This document shows positions 1-8,695 of a DNA stretch of 64,000 nt, piece by piece. The notes beneath the pieces are model-generated. The model was not told the DNA's origin, made no database searches, and saw only the letters and a program-made list of their open reading frames with translations. This stretch comes from Paraburkholderia sp. PGU19 (GTDB lineage: Bacteria > Pseudomonadota > Gammaproteobacteria > Burkholderiales > Burkholderiaceae), in the NCBI RefSeq assembly GCF_013426915.1, contig NZ_AP023182.1:1364001-1428000 (forward strand), given 5' to 3'. Within the stretch, counting starts at the first letter, position 1; each line of letters opens with the position of its first letter. The position numbers were made by a program, and so were the translations under genes.

Positions 1-220
1 GGCCGCCCGTCAAAGCGGCGACGCCGGCATGCGCCGCGCGGTCGAGCGGGTCGCGCGAAAGTACGGGGTGAGAGCGGCCTTCTCCGTGACAACCGGTCTG
101 GGCATGGCCCTGTGCATCGCCCTGGAAAGCGGGAGGCGCAGACGCGGGCGTCGTGAGTCGAGCCGTTTGGTCCGGCAATGGTTGAGGCTTGTCGTCGGCC
201 GTGAGGGGAAGCGTTGCCAC
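1..220 (-). CDS. phaC: N-terminal part of a PHB synthase (partial, runs off the window)
   Basis: An open frame on the minus strand starts at a GTG at 220 and continues through base 1 without a stop. The readable N-terminus is a low-complexity Pro/Ala/Thr leader followed by DPLDRAAHAGVAALTGG, which matches the PHB-polymerase N-terminal domain pattern (L-D-R-x-x-H-A-x-x-A-x-L-T-G-G). The protein would polymerise hydroxyacyl-CoA into storage granules. An FNR-type box at 283-296 and a TAACGT hexamer at 261-256 predict a transcript starting near 248, which fits the GTG start. The start codon has no convincing Shine-Dalgarno. Only about 73 codons are visible, so catalytic residues cannot be checked. 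Confidence 0.6.
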   Translation of the reverse strand, partial: MATLPLTADDKPQPLPDQTARLTTPASAPPAFQGDAQGHAQTGCHGEGRSHPVLSRDPLDRAAHAGVAALTGG

Positions 221-282
221 CGTCGTTCGGTGGATACGGCCAGTGACCCGTGCCTACGTTACGGGGGCATGGAATCGAACAT

Positions 283-296
283 TTGACTTGCGTCAA
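283..296. promoter_or_regulatory. FNR-type box upstream of phaC
   Basis: Perfect TTGA-N6-TCAA palindrome. On the minus strand a TAACGT hexamer (261-256) sits 28.5 bp from the box centre, placing transcription start near 248 for the leftward phaC gene. Confidence 0.75.
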
Positions 297-460
297 CGCA
301 GAAACACGACGCGCGACTTTCACACTGTGGATCGTGGCTCGCGGCACCAGAAAGCAGCTTCTGCCCGCGCCGGGCGTCGCGCATTTCGCGCACCTTGGCA
401 GCAAGATCGGCGCGGTTACCGTGAGCGGCTACGGGTTCCACAAACCGCATCGCGATGCGA

Positions 461-474
461 TTGACTGAGGTCAA
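461..474. promoter_or_regulatory. FNR-type box upstream of the nitroreductase gene
   Basis: Perfect TTGA-N6-TCAA. TATCCT at 497-502 lies 29.5 bp from the box centre, the class II activation spacing, predicting a start near 509 and a leader of about 50 nt. Confidence 0.8.
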
Positions 475-560
475 CGGTCGCTGTTCGGGTCGCCTCTATC
501 CTGGAAGCGATGCACCGACGCCTATGCGAATGCATCGACCCACCGACGAAGGAGTCGATC

Positions 561-1229
561 ATGACCGACACGCAACTGCTGACTTACGAACCCGCGCACG
601 GTCGTGCGCCGGCTCACGCCCAAGGCGACACTCCTGCCGTTATCGAACTGCCGAAACCCGACATGTCCTCCGGCGCGCCGCTGATGAAGGCCCTCGCGCT
701 GCGCGCGAGCATGCGCGAGTTCTCCGACGCGCCGCTTACACCCGCCACACTCGGCGCGCTGCTGTGGGCAGCCGATGGCATCAACCGGCCGCGCACGGGT
801 GGCCGCACCGCGCCATCGGCGCACGCATTCAATGAAATCGACCTCTACGCCGTGATGCCGAACGGCGTCTATCGATACGATGCACCTGCGCATCGGCTCA
901 TCCTGAAACATGCAAGCGATGCGCGCAATCTGACCGGTTATCAGGACTTCGTCGGCGCTGCGCCTCTGGACCTGGTCTACGTGGTCAACATGTCGCGTCT
1001 GCTCGACATGCCGCCGCAGCGGCGCGATATCTTTTCGGCCGTTGCTGCAGGGGCAATGGCGCAGAACGTGTCGCTCTACTGCGCGTCCGAGGGGCTGGGC
1101 TGCGTCGTGCGCGGCTGGATCAATCATCGTCTGCTGAGCGACGCGCTGAAGCTGAACGAAGATGAACTGCCCATTCTTGCGCAAACGGTCGGCGCGCCGG
1201 GCACGACGCTGACCTCTCTCGCGGATTGA
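561..1229 (+). CDS. nitroreductase-family protein (SagB-like)
   Basis: A 222-residue protein with the flavin-dependent nitroreductase fold: an early R-x-S-x-R-x-F segment (RASMREFSD) that normally contacts FMN phosphate, a central hydrophobic core and the late GLGCVVRGWI stretch. Such enzymes reduce nitro or quinone substrates with NAD(P)H, or act as SagB-type oxidases; the substrate cannot be read here. The ATG at 561 is preferred over an upstream in-frame ATG at 510 because AAGGAG sits at 549-554. An FNR-type box 87 bp upstream suggests induction at low oxygen. A strong hairpin follows the gene. Confidence 0.85.
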   Translation: MTDTQLLTYEPAHGRAPAHAQGDTPAVIELPKPDMSSGAPLMKALALRASMREFSDAPLTPATLGALLWAADGINRPRTGGRTAPSAHAFNEIDLYAVMPNGVYRYDAPAHRLILKHASDARNLTGYQDFVGAAPLDLVYVVNMSRLLDMPPQRRDIFSAVAAGAMAQNVSLYCASEGLGCVVRGWINHRLLSDALKLNEDELPILAQTVGAPGTTLTSLAD

Positions 1230-1307
1230 CGTCACCGGCTTCTACCGGACAGCGCGGTATCATGCGACTCCGAGCCGGCTGCAGCGCCACACTGCGCCAA
1301 CAAGGCA

Positions 1308-1330
1308 ACGGGCCTGAAACTCAGGCCCGT
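1308..1330. terminator. bidirectional hairpin terminator between nitroreductase and hsp20
   Basis: Perfect 10-bp stem ACGGGCCTGA / TCAGGCCCGT with a 3-nt loop, followed by TTTC. It lies between two convergent genes. Confidence 0.75.
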
Positions 1331-1425
1331 TTCGAATTCCCCATCGATCTGTTCGGCTGCTTGTGGTCGCGCCACAGAGACCGCCGAGAAGCGCGCCATG
1401 ACGAGCACAGCGCGCCGCGCGCGCA

Positions 1426-1863
1426 TCAGCTGATCGTCAGGCGCTTCTGGTCGGTCGGCGCCTTTTTCGGCAGGCTCAGCGAAAGCACACCGTCCTTGTA
1501 TTCGGCCGTCGCGGTCGCCTCATCCACCTCGCCCGCGAGCGAGAACGAGCGGCTGAACGCGCCGGAATAGCGCTCGCGCCGGATCACGCGTTCGCCTTCT
1601 TTTTCTTCCTTGTTCCGCTCGACTTTTGCGTTGATCGACACGATGCGCCCATCGATGTGCACGTCGATATCCTTCTTGTCGAGGCCGGGAAGCTCGGCCT
1701 TCACCGTGTACGCGCCATCGTTTTCCGTCACGTCGATCTTCATTGATGCAAGCTCGGCGTCCTGAGGCGTCGCCATCGACCGCATGGGCCGGAAGAAACC
1801 CTGAAACAGATCAGAAACGACCGGGTCCAGCGAGAACGGATCAAAACGCGTCAGATTGCTCAT
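1426..1863 (-). CDS. small heat-shock protein Hsp20
   Basis: A 145-residue alpha-crystallin-domain chaperone that holds unfolding proteins for refolding. The central domain runs from about residue 40 and includes KAELPGLDKKDIDV and a VLSLSLPKK end strand, followed by a short lysine-containing tail. The ATG at 1863 is preceded by AAGGAG on the minus strand. It sits beside ftsH and groEL genes, so the local theme is protein quality control. An FNR-type box with a TACGCT hexamer lies upstream, so oxygen limitation rather than heat may drive it. Confidence 0.95.
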   Translation of the reverse strand: MSNLTRFDPFSLDPVVSDLFQGFFRPMRSMATPQDAELASMKIDVTENDGAYTVKAELPGLDKKDIDVHIDGRIVSINAKVERNKEEKEGERVIRRERYSGAFSRSFSLAGEVDEATATAEYKDGVLSLSLPKKAPTDQKRLTIS

Positions 1864-2017
1864 TGCACTTCTCCTTCAGGTAAGCAGGCCAGGACATGGC
1901 CCCGATTGTCCGGCCGCGAGAGCCGGCTCACAGCGTGTTCGCGCGGCGTTGCCATTTTCACGGCTCGCCGCATCGTGAAGTCATGCTTTCAGCGTAGCCA
2001 TACCCGGCACCGCACCG

Positions 2018-2031
2018 TTGATTCATGTCAA
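2018..2031. promoter_or_regulatory. FNR-type box upstream of hsp20
   Basis: Perfect TTGA-N6-TCAA. The minus-strand TACGCT hexamer at 1996-1991 is 28.5 bp from the centre; the predicted start is near 1983, leaving a leader of about 120 nt before hsp20. Confidence 0.75.
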
Positions 2032-2065
2032 TCGCGCTGTTGACATTGCCCGCGCGAGACAGCTT

Positions 2066-4036
2066 TCATCCTGAACACGACGCCTCGTCCTGTCCCGCAT
2101 CGACATCCGCCTCGGCAGGCTTAGCCTCGATCTGCTCGCGCTGCTCGAACGTCTTCGATGCGCCGTCGATCGCGTGTTGCAGCATCTCGTGATCGAGCAC
2201 TTCACGTTCGAGCAGCAAGCGGGCGATGCGCTCGAGCGTCGCGCGCTGGCTGGAGAGCGTGGCTTTGACGCGTGCGTGCGCCTCGTCGAGCATCCGGCGA
2301 ATTTCCTCGTCGACAAGACGCGCCGTGTCGTCGCTGCAAGACGCACCGCGCCAGCCGTCGAATCCCGCAACGACGGGCTGGCTCATGGACTCGCCGATCG
2401 TCGCGAGCCCCATGCGCCCGCTCATCCCGTAGCGGGTCACCATGTGCCGCACCATCGCCGTCGCACGATCGAGATCGTTCTCCGCGCCCGTCGATACATC
2501 GCCGAAGACCAGTTCCTCGGCGACGCGCCCGCCGAGCAGCGCATCGAGACGGTCGAGCAGTTCGCTTTCGCGCAGCACATAGCGGTCTTCCGTCGGCACC
2601 TGCTGCGTGTAACCGAGCGCGGCGACGCCGCGCGGAATGATCGATACTTTCTTGACGGGATCGCAATGCTTGCGGCTATTCGCGACGAGCGCGTGACCGG
2701 CCTCGTGATACGCGATCGTGATCTTTTCCTGCGCGTTTATCACGCGGCTCTTCCGTTCCATGCCCGTCATCGCGCGGTCGATTGCTTCATCGAAGTCGGA
2801 CATGTCGACGGCCTGCTTGTCGGCTTCGGCGGCATGCAGCGCAGCTTCGTTGACGACATTCGCGAGGTCCGCGCCGACGAAGCCCGGCATGCGGGACGCC
2901 AGTTCGTTCAGATCGACGTCGTCCGCCAGCTTCACGTGGCGCGTATGCACCGCGAGAATCTGACGGCGGCCGTTGAGGTCGGGCCTGTCGATGGCGATAT
3001 GCCTGTCGAACCGGCCGGGACGCAGCAAGGCAGGATCGAGCGTCTCCGGGCGGTTCGTCGCCGCCATGATGATCACACCCGAACTGGAACTGAAGCCGTC
3101 CATCTCGATCAGCAACTGGTTGAGCGTCTGCTCGCGCTCGTCATTGCCGGACGTCAGGCCGGCTCCGCGTACTTTGCCGAGGGCATCCAGTTCGTCGATG
3201 AAAATGATGCATGGCGCCTCGGCCTGCGCCTGTTCGAAAAGATCCCGCACGCGAGCTGCGCCCACGCCGACGAACATCTCGACAAATCCAGCGCCGCTCA
3301 CCGAATAGAACGGCACGCCCGCTTCACCCGCCACGGCTTTGGCAAGCAGCGTCTTGCCCGTGCCCGGCGCGCCGACGATCAGCACGCCCTTCGGGATCTT
3401 GCCGCCAAGCCGGCGATACCGTTCGGCATCGCGCAGAAACGCGACGATCTGTCGAAGCTCCGCTTTGGCTTCATCGATGCCCGCGATGTCGTCGAAGGTA
3501 ATGCCTGTCTCGTTCTGCACGAGAATATGACCGTTGCCACGGCCCATCTTCGTGTACTGCTGCAAACCACCCGTGCGCTGCCATAACAGATTCCACACGA
3601 AGAACATCGCCAGCAACGGCACGGCCCAGGACAGCAGCACGCCCGGCCACGCACTGTCGACCCCACCCGAATATCGGATGCCCGCTGCCGCGAGGGTGTC
3701 AGCCAGGTGGCCGTCGGCGACGCGCACCGTCGTGAAGCGCCACGGCTCGCCGTTGCTGTTCACGGCCGCAGCGTCGGAGGCCGGCAGCAGCGAAGCGGCG
3801 CCCGGCATGTCGAGCATGCCCGTGATGCGCGTCGGCGTCACCTCGAGGTCGGCGACCTGCCTGGCGGCAACGAGCTTCTGAAAGTCGCTGTACGCAATTT
3901 CCGTCGTCATGCGTTGCGCCGTCAGGAGCGGCACTGCGACGGCCAGAATGAAGAACATCGTGAGCGCGACACTCACCAGATCGAACCATCGGGGCGATTT
4001 GCGCGCATCGCGCGAAGGACGCTGTGTGGGCATCAT
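2066..4036 (-). CDS. ftsH: FtsH-type membrane AAA+ zinc metalloprotease
   Basis: A membrane-anchored ATP-dependent protease of about 656 residues. From the chosen start it has a first transmembrane segment (about 20-42), a short periplasmic domain, a second transmembrane segment (about 132-152), Walker A GAPGTGKT (222-229), Walker B IIFIDE (277-282), the second region of homology, and the zinc motif HEAGH (444-448). It lies divergent from groEL with one FNR-type box between them. An in-frame ATG at 4075 exists, but the promoter geometry (GAACAT at 4082-4077, start near 4070) and a weak GAGAG favour the ATG at 4036. It is probably an accessory copy used under low oxygen or stress. Confidence 0.93.
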   Translation of the reverse strand: MMPTQRPSRDARKSPRWFDLVSVALTMFFILAVAVPLLTAQRMTTEIAYSDFQKLVAARQVADLEVTPTRITGMLDMPGAASLLPASDAAAVNSNGEPWRFTTVRVADGHLADTLAAAGIRYSGGVDSAWPGVLLSWAVPLLAMFFVWNLLWQRTGGLQQYTKMGRGNGHILVQNETGITFDDIAGIDEAKAELRQIVAFLRDAERYRRLGGKIPKGVLIVGAPGTGKTLLAKAVAGEAGVPFYSVSGAGFVEMFVGVGAARVRDLFEQAQAEAPCIIFIDELDALGKVRGAGLTSGNDEREQTLNQLLIEMDGFSSSSGVIIMAATNRPETLDPALLRPGRFDRHIAIDRPDLNGRRQILAVHTRHVKLADDVDLNELASRMPGFVGADLANVVNEAALHAAEADKQAVDMSDFDEAIDRAMTGMERKSRVINAQEKITIAYHEAGHALVANSRKHCDPVKKVSIIPRGVAALGYTQQVPTEDRYVLRESELLDRLDALLGGRVAEELVFGDVSTGAENDLDRATAMVRHMVTRYGMSGRMGLATIGESMSQPVVAGFDGWRGASCSDDTARLVDEEIRRMLDEAHARVKATLSSQRATLERIARLLLEREVLDHEMLQHAIDGASKTFEQREQIEAKPAEADVDAGQDEASCSG

Positions 4037-4104
4037 GGTCTCTCGGGCAACGAGGAGTGGCGTGGCCGGTTTCATGATGTTCTGCGTCAATCGCCCCGGG
4101 CCGA

Positions 4105-4118
4105 TTGACGCAGATCAA
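4105..4118. promoter_or_regulatory. FNR-type box shared by divergent ftsH and groEL
   Basis: Perfect TTGA-N6-TCAA. Rightward, TTAAAT at 4141-4146 lies 29.5 bp from the centre (start near 4153, before groEL). Leftward, GAACAT at 4082-4077 lies at the same distance before ftsH. One site may drive both genes. Confidence 0.75.
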
Positions 4119-4211
4119 CCGGCTTCCCGCCCGCGGCGACTTAAATAGGCAGACAGTCCATTGCCGTTGCGCACTGCATGCGCTATCGGCCAATGCTTGG
4201 GGAGGTCTGCC

Positions 4212-5834
4212 GTGTCACACAGGACGCTTGTATTTCATCAGGATGCGCGCCAGTTGCTGCTCAACGGCGTGAATGCACTCGCTGAAGCCGTCAAGGTCAC
4301 GCTCGGCCCCGGCGGCCGCAATGTGATCGTCGAGCGCGTGGCGGGTGCGCCGCTCGTCGCGAACTCCGGGGTGGTGGTCGCGGGCTCGGTCGACCTGTCC
4401 GATCCGTACGAGGAAATGGGCGCGCAGTTGCTGCGCGAGGTGGCAACCCGTACGAGCGAAGTCGCGGGAGACGGCACGACCACCGCTACGACGCTCGCAC
4501 AGGCGATCGTCGTCGAAGGCAACAAGTGCGTGACGGCCGGGCACGATCCGATGGCCCTCAAGCGCGCCATCGAGGACGCGGGCAAACAGGTCGTCGCGGA
4601 ACTTCACAGACTCGCACGCCCGTGTTCGAGCGTGGACGAAATGCGGCAGATCGCGACAATTTCCGCGAGCGGCGATGCGAGCATCGGCGCGCTGGTAGCC
4701 GACGCAGTCTCGCGCGTAGGGAAAGAAGGCGCGATCAGCATCGAGGACGGCTCCAAACTCGACGACGAGCTCGAAACGGTCGACGGATCACTGCTGGATC
4801 GAGGTCTCGTCTCGCCGCTTTTTCTCGGCGAAGACCAGCGCAACGTGGTGCTCGACGAACCGAGGGTGTTGCTGTGCGATATGAACATCTCGTCTATCCC
4901 GCAACTGCTGCCCATCCTCGAAGCCGTCATGGCAACAGACAAGCCGCTTTTCGTCATTGCCAACGAGATCGAAGGTGAAGCGCTCGCCACGCTCGTCGTC
5001 AACCATCTGCGCGGCACCTTCAAGTCCTGTGCGATCCGCTCGCCCGGCTTCGGCGAGAGCCGCACCGAGCAACTGGCGGATCTCGCTGCCCTGACGGGGG
5101 CGACCGTCGTTTCCGCGCAGACGGGACGCATGCTCGAAAACGCCACCCTGGAAGAGCTCGGTGCCGCGCGGCGCATCGAAATCACGCGCGACACGACGAC
5201 CCTCGTGGCCGGCCATGGCGATCATGCGCGCGTCGCGGATCGCATCGCCGGACTGAAGAAGCGCATTGACGCAACAGCGGACGGATACGAGCGCGAGAAC
5301 CTCAACCGGCGACTCGCCAAGCTTTCGGGCGGGGTCGCCGTGATCCGGGTCGGCGCCGCAACAGAAACCGCGCTGCGCGAACGGAAAAACCGCTTCGAAG
5401 ATGCGCTTCATTCGACACGCGCCGCCGTCGAAGAAGGTTTCGTGCCGGGCGGAGGGGTCGCGCTGCTGCGCGCGCGCCGTGTGCTCGAACACTATGGCGA
5501 CACACAGGCGCAGAAAATCGGCGCGCGGATCGTATTCGATGCACTTGCCTCGCCGCTGCGGCAGATCGCGCAAAACGCCGGCGCGGATGCTTTGGCCGTC
5601 GTCCATGCCGTCGCCGAAGCGAGCGACGCATTCGGCTACGATGCCGCTCACGGCGACTATGCCGACATGATCGAGCGCGGCATCGTCGATCCCGTCAAGG
5701 TGGCGCGCACCGCGTTGCAGAACGCCATTTCGGTGGCGTCGCTCCTGCTGACCACCGATTGCATGATCGTGCATCCGCCGAAGGACCGCACCGATCGCGC
5801 AGGTCGCGGCGACTGGAGCCGGGAGTTTGCATGA
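4212..5834 (+). CDS. groEL: GroEL-type 60-kDa chaperonin, accessory copy
   Basis: A 540-residue group I chaperonin. It keeps the N-terminal ATP site (VKVTLGPGGRNVIVE, GDGTTTAT), the apical domain and the EGFVPGGGVALLRA segment near the C-terminal equatorial domain. The usual C-terminal GGM-rich tail is absent; the protein ends in a charged Asp/Arg-rich sequence. No groES lies beside it, so it is likely an additional paralogue. A GTG start at 4212 is chosen because GGAGGT sits at 4201-4206. The divergent FNR-type promoter suggests low-oxygen expression. Confidence 0.93.
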   Translation: MSHRTLVFHQDARQLLLNGVNALAEAVKVTLGPGGRNVIVERVAGAPLVANSGVVVAGSVDLSDPYEEMGAQLLREVATRTSEVAGDGTTTATTLAQAIVVEGNKCVTAGHDPMALKRAIEDAGKQVVAELHRLARPCSSVDEMRQIATISASGDASIGALVADAVSRVGKEGAISIEDGSKLDDELETVDGSLLDRGLVSPLFLGEDQRNVVLDEPRVLLCDMNISSIPQLLPILEAVMATDKPLFVIANEIEGEALATLVVNHLRGTFKSCAIRSPGFGESRTEQLADLAALTGATVVSAQTGRMLENATLEELGAARRIEITRDTTTLVAGHGDHARVADRIAGLKKRIDATADGYERENLNRRLAKLSGGVAVIRVGAATETALRERKNRFEDALHSTRAAVEEGFVPGGGVALLRARRVLEHYGDTQAQKIGARIVFDALASPLRQIAQNAGADALAVVHAVAEASDAFGYDAAHGDYADMIERGIVDPVKVARTALQNAISVASLLLTTDCMIVHPPKDRTDRAGRGDWSREFA

Positions 5835-6030
5835 GAGCAGACGCGCGTGATGTGCAACCCGATGCGGGCCAGACGCACTGCGCGTAATCGTCGACCGGTG
5901 CCTCAACGCCACCGCGCGACAGGCAGATAACCGTTCCGGCTTGCAATCGCTATCGCGTTTTAACGGCTCGTACTGGCGCGATGCCGTTCCTGCAAGAGGA
6001 AGACAGGCCAACCCGCAACAGGAGGCACGC

Positions 6031-7824
6031 GTGACCCGATTATCCATACGCAGACCGACGACACGGCGCCCCCATTCAACGGATTCGGCGACGCTGCATG
6101 GCGCGAACCGCATTCGGGCCGCGCGGCGCCAGGTGCGTGGAGTCGACGCGGCGATGCAGCGAGCGAGCACCTATCGCCATCCTGCGGGCAGGATCACCCG
6201 AATAGAAACGCATATCTCGATCGTGTATCTCGCGGGCCGCTTCGCCTACAAGATCATCAAGCCCGTCTCGCCGGGATTCGCGGATTTCACGGCGGCAGAA
6301 GCAAGGCGAGCTTGCTGCGAAGCCCAGGTGCGGCTGAACAGACCGCTTGCGCGGGGACTTTACCTCGGCGTACTCCCGATCAAGCGCCGTGGACGCACGC
6401 TCACGCTCGAATCGAGGGGCCGCGCGGTCGAACACGCCGTCAAGATGCGCCGCTTCGATGAATCCGGGCTTTTTTCCAGTCTCGCCCGAAGCGGAACGCT
6501 GTCGCCGCGCGATGTCGATCGCGCGGCCAATAGACTTGCTGCCTGGCATCGGCATGCGCCGCGAGACGCGCCTCTCGCACGGTACGGCGGCGCCGCGCTG
6601 CTCATCGCGCAAGTCGACGCTGTCAATGCGTCCCTGCAGGCAGGCTACAACGAGCCGGCTCTGCGTGAAATCGCCGCCTGGTGCAGACAACAACTCGCGC
6701 AACGCGCGGACGCAATAAACAGGCGCCGTGCCAACGGCTTCGTGCGCGCCTGTCATGGCGACCTGCACCTCGACAACGTGATGCGCTGGCGCGGCGAGGT
6801 TTCCATGTTCGACTGCATCGACTTCGACGATGCGCTGCGCTGGATCGATATCGCCAATGACATTGCATTCCTTGTCATGGATCTGCGGGCGCGGGCAGGA
6901 ACGCGTCTGTCGAACCGGCTGCTGAACCAATGGCTTGAGGCAACGGGCGACTATGCGGCACTCGATCTGATGCCGCTCTATGTCGCATATCGCGCTCTGG
7001 TTCGAGCGCTCGTGGCATATCTTTACAGCAAGAACGGTTTGCATCCGGAAGCCGCCGCCGCCGCGCGCGACGCCGCCCGCTACATAGAAACGGCTGCCGC
7101 CGAGTCAAGCAAGCCGCCGCCCGTCCTGCTGCTGTGCCATGGCTTTTCGGGTTCGGGCAAATCCGTCGCCAGCCAGGCACTGGCGGAGTCGAGCGGCGCA
7201 GTGTGTCTGTCGAGCGATGTCGAACGCAAGCGTCTGGAGTCCACACCCGCGGCAACTACCCGCCTGGACGCGACGCACTACACGCAAGTAGCACGACACG
7301 CCGTCTACAACCACCTGATCGGCCTCGCAACCTCTGTTCTACAGGCAGGCTACAGCGTGATCGTCGACGCGACTTTCCTCGAGCGTCGCCACCGCGACGC
7401 CTTTTTCTCGCTCGGGGAGCGCCTGGGCGTACCGACGCGCGTGCTGAATTTTCACGCCGCCCCCAACATCCTGGCAGAGCGCATCGTCACACGTCAGCGC
7501 AACCGTCGCGATGCATCCGACGCCGATACGTCCACGTTGTCGCTGCAACTCGCCACCGCCGAGCCGCTGACCTCGGCCGAAACGGCGCAGACCTTTGCCT
7601 TCGATACCAACGTTCCCGTGCAGGCCTTCGACGACCCAGCCTTCTGGAAACCGGTACTCGATCTGATGTCTTCGTCCGTCGCCGGACCTGCGTCCGCTGC
7701 GTCCGATATCTGCCGCATCAGATGCAAAAGCGAAAATAGCCGCTATGCAGCAGAACAGGATTCCCACCTACCTCGTTCAGCATCCGCCGGGCGGCAACCT
7801 CGATCTCATGACGATGCGCAGTGA
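6031..7824 (+). CDS. APH-like phosphotransferase fused to a P-loop kinase domain
   Basis: A 597-residue two-domain protein. The N-terminal part (about residues 20-340) resembles aminoglycoside phosphotransferase-like kinases: CHGDLHLDNV is the Brenner-type catalytic loop and FDCIDFDDALRW the metal-binding aspartate motif. The C-terminal part has a Walker A GFSGSGKS near residue 375 and resembles zeta-toxin or gluconate-kinase-like AAA domains. The phosphorylated substrate is unknown. The GTG at 6031 has GGAGG at 6021-6025; the alternative start at 5941 lacks one. It lies 196 bp after groEL in the same direction and may be co-transcribed. Confidence 0.85.
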   Translation: MTRLSIRRPTTRRPHSTDSATLHGANRIRAARRQVRGVDAAMQRASTYRHPAGRITRIETHISIVYLAGRFAYKIIKPVSPGFADFTAAEARRACCEAQVRLNRPLARGLYLGVLPIKRRGRTLTLESRGRAVEHAVKMRRFDESGLFSSLARSGTLSPRDVDRAANRLAAWHRHAPRDAPLARYGGAALLIAQVDAVNASLQAGYNEPALREIAAWCRQQLAQRADAINRRRANGFVRACHGDLHLDNVMRWRGEVSMFDCIDFDDALRWIDIANDIAFLVMDLRARAGTRLSNRLLNQWLEATGDYAALDLMPLYVAYRALVRALVAYLYSKNGLHPEAAAAARDAARYIETAAAESSKPPPVLLLCHGFSGSGKSVASQALAESSGAVCLSSDVERKRLESTPAATTRLDATHYTQVARHAVYNHLIGLATSVLQAGYSVIVDATFLERRHRDAFFSLGERLGVPTRVLNFHAAPNILAERIVTRQRNRRDASDADTSTLSLQLATAEPLTSAETAQTFAFDTNVPVQAFDDPAFWKPVLDLMSSSVAGPASAASDICRIRCKSENSRYAAEQDSHLPRSASAGRQPRSHDDAQ

Positions 7825-7993
7825 ACGCACCTATCAGGTCTTCTTCGCGCAACGACCTCGCGCCGAAATGATCCTCGAGCGCTTCGGCCGTAATCGCGCA
7901 TTGCACGGATTGGCGATCGACGAGCGCGGGAAACGTCAACACCAGGTCGCGCGCGCAATAATCAGGGCGACAGGAAGGAAACGATATTTGCAT
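7718..7993 (-). CDS. DUF1488-family small protein
   Basis: A 91-residue protein with the DUF1488 signature: LTFPALVDRQSVQCAI followed by EALEDHFGA. The function of the family is unknown. The ATG at 7993 has GGAG 8-11 nt upstream, and the promoter built from the FNR-type box at 8058 (TAATCT at 8036-8031) predicts a transcript start near 8023, which agrees. Its 3' end overlaps the 3' end of the APH/P-loop gene on the other strand by about 107 bp, a tail-to-tail overlap. Confidence 0.8.
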   Translation of the reverse strand: MQISFPSCRPDYCARDLVLTFPALVDRQSVQCAITAEALEDHFGARSLREEDLIGAFTAHRHEIEVAARRMLNEVGGNPVLLHSGYFRFCI

Positions 7994-8057
7994 GACAACG
8001 ACTCCACGTGGAGCGCAAGGGCGCCACGCCAGATTAGCCCCACGCCTGCTGGTGGAC

Positions 8058-8071
8058 TTGATGCACGTCAA
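8058..8071. promoter_or_regulatory. FNR-type box upstream of the DUF1488 gene
   Basis: Perfect TTGA-N6-TCAA; minus-strand TAATCT at 8036-8031 lies 28.5 bp away. Confidence 0.75.
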
Positions 8072-8101
8072 CGCCTGCGAGACCGTGATCACCGCGCACG
8101 G

Positions 8102-8115
8102 TTGACCTTCATCAA
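8102..8115. promoter_or_regulatory. FNR-type box upstream of the gene at 8174
   Basis: Perfect TTGA-N6-TCAA, 44 bp from the preceding box. AACGAT at 8137-8142 lies 28.5 bp from its centre on the plus strand. The two boxes make a paired divergent promoter. Confidence 0.7.
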
Positions 8116-8173
8116 CACGATCCGTGCGGCGCGTGCAACGATTGGGTTGCCGCCTTCAAGGTATCGAAGGCAC

Positions 8174-8647
8174 ATGTGTTCCGTATGCGGTTGGGGTGCA
8201 AAGATGACATTGCGGGTCGATCTGGATGGAGTGGGCAACATCTATCGCCTGTGCTTCGTCCGCGGGCCGTGGGCGTATTTCACCCGTATCAGTCTCGACA
8301 GACAATGGGGCGAAGGCTGGGACAAGGCGCCATATCAGTTTCATGCGCATCTGCCCTACGGCGACAGCACCGATCAGATTCTGAAGATCGCTTTCGACGG
8401 CCCGCTTTTCCCGCCCGAGGCCGGACTCAACGGTCATTCGCTAAGCGTGTTAGAACTCAATGCGGGCGCGTCGCCCTGGCTGCGCACTGAAAGCTATTTT
8501 CACGGCACGCAGATTCACATCATGGCAGGCGTCACGCTGCTGAGGTTCACCGAACTGATCGAGCTGGCGGGTGGAACCGTTTTCGCACCCATCGGCTGGG
8601 GCGAGTTGCCCGAAGCTTCCGTTCCCGTTTCCGAGAGGGCGACGTAA
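8174..8647 (+). CDS. conserved-looking hypothetical protein
   Basis: A 157-residue soluble protein that I do not recognise. It begins MCSVCGWG, a CxxC pair, and contains aromatic-rich stretches such as RGPWAYFTRISLDRQWG and a FDGPLFPPEAG loop. There is no signal peptide or membrane segment. Reading-frame quality and the FNR-type promoter (predicted start near 8150) support a real gene. GAAGG lies just before the ATG at 8174; an ATG at 8204 is an alternative start. It is divergent from the DUF1488 gene, so the two may be co-regulated. Confidence 0.6.
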   Translation: MCSVCGWGAKMTLRVDLDGVGNIYRLCFVRGPWAYFTRISLDRQWGEGWDKAPYQFHAHLPYGDSTDQILKIAFDGPLFPPEAGLNGHSLSVLELNAGASPWLRTESYFHGTQIHIMAGVTLLRFTELIELAGGTVFAPIGWGELPEASVPVSERAT

Positions 8648-8695
8648 TCGCAGTGCGATGCCACGAACGTTCGATGCAGCCATTGCCGACGGCGA

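Noticed and set aside
259..474. Minus-strand frame between phaC and the nitroreductase
   Set aside because: It runs through two FNR-type boxes and has no known domain or ribosome-binding site.
522..1235. Long minus-strand frame opposite the nitroreductase gene
   Set aside because: It is a shadow of a GC-rich gene and has no domain or ribosome-binding site.
2174..3586. 470-codon plus-strand frame inside ftsH
   Set aside because: It is antisense to a clear AAA+ protease and has no recognisable domain.
4788..6170. 460-codon minus-strand frame across groEL
   Set aside because: Antisense shadow, with composition expected from the other strand.
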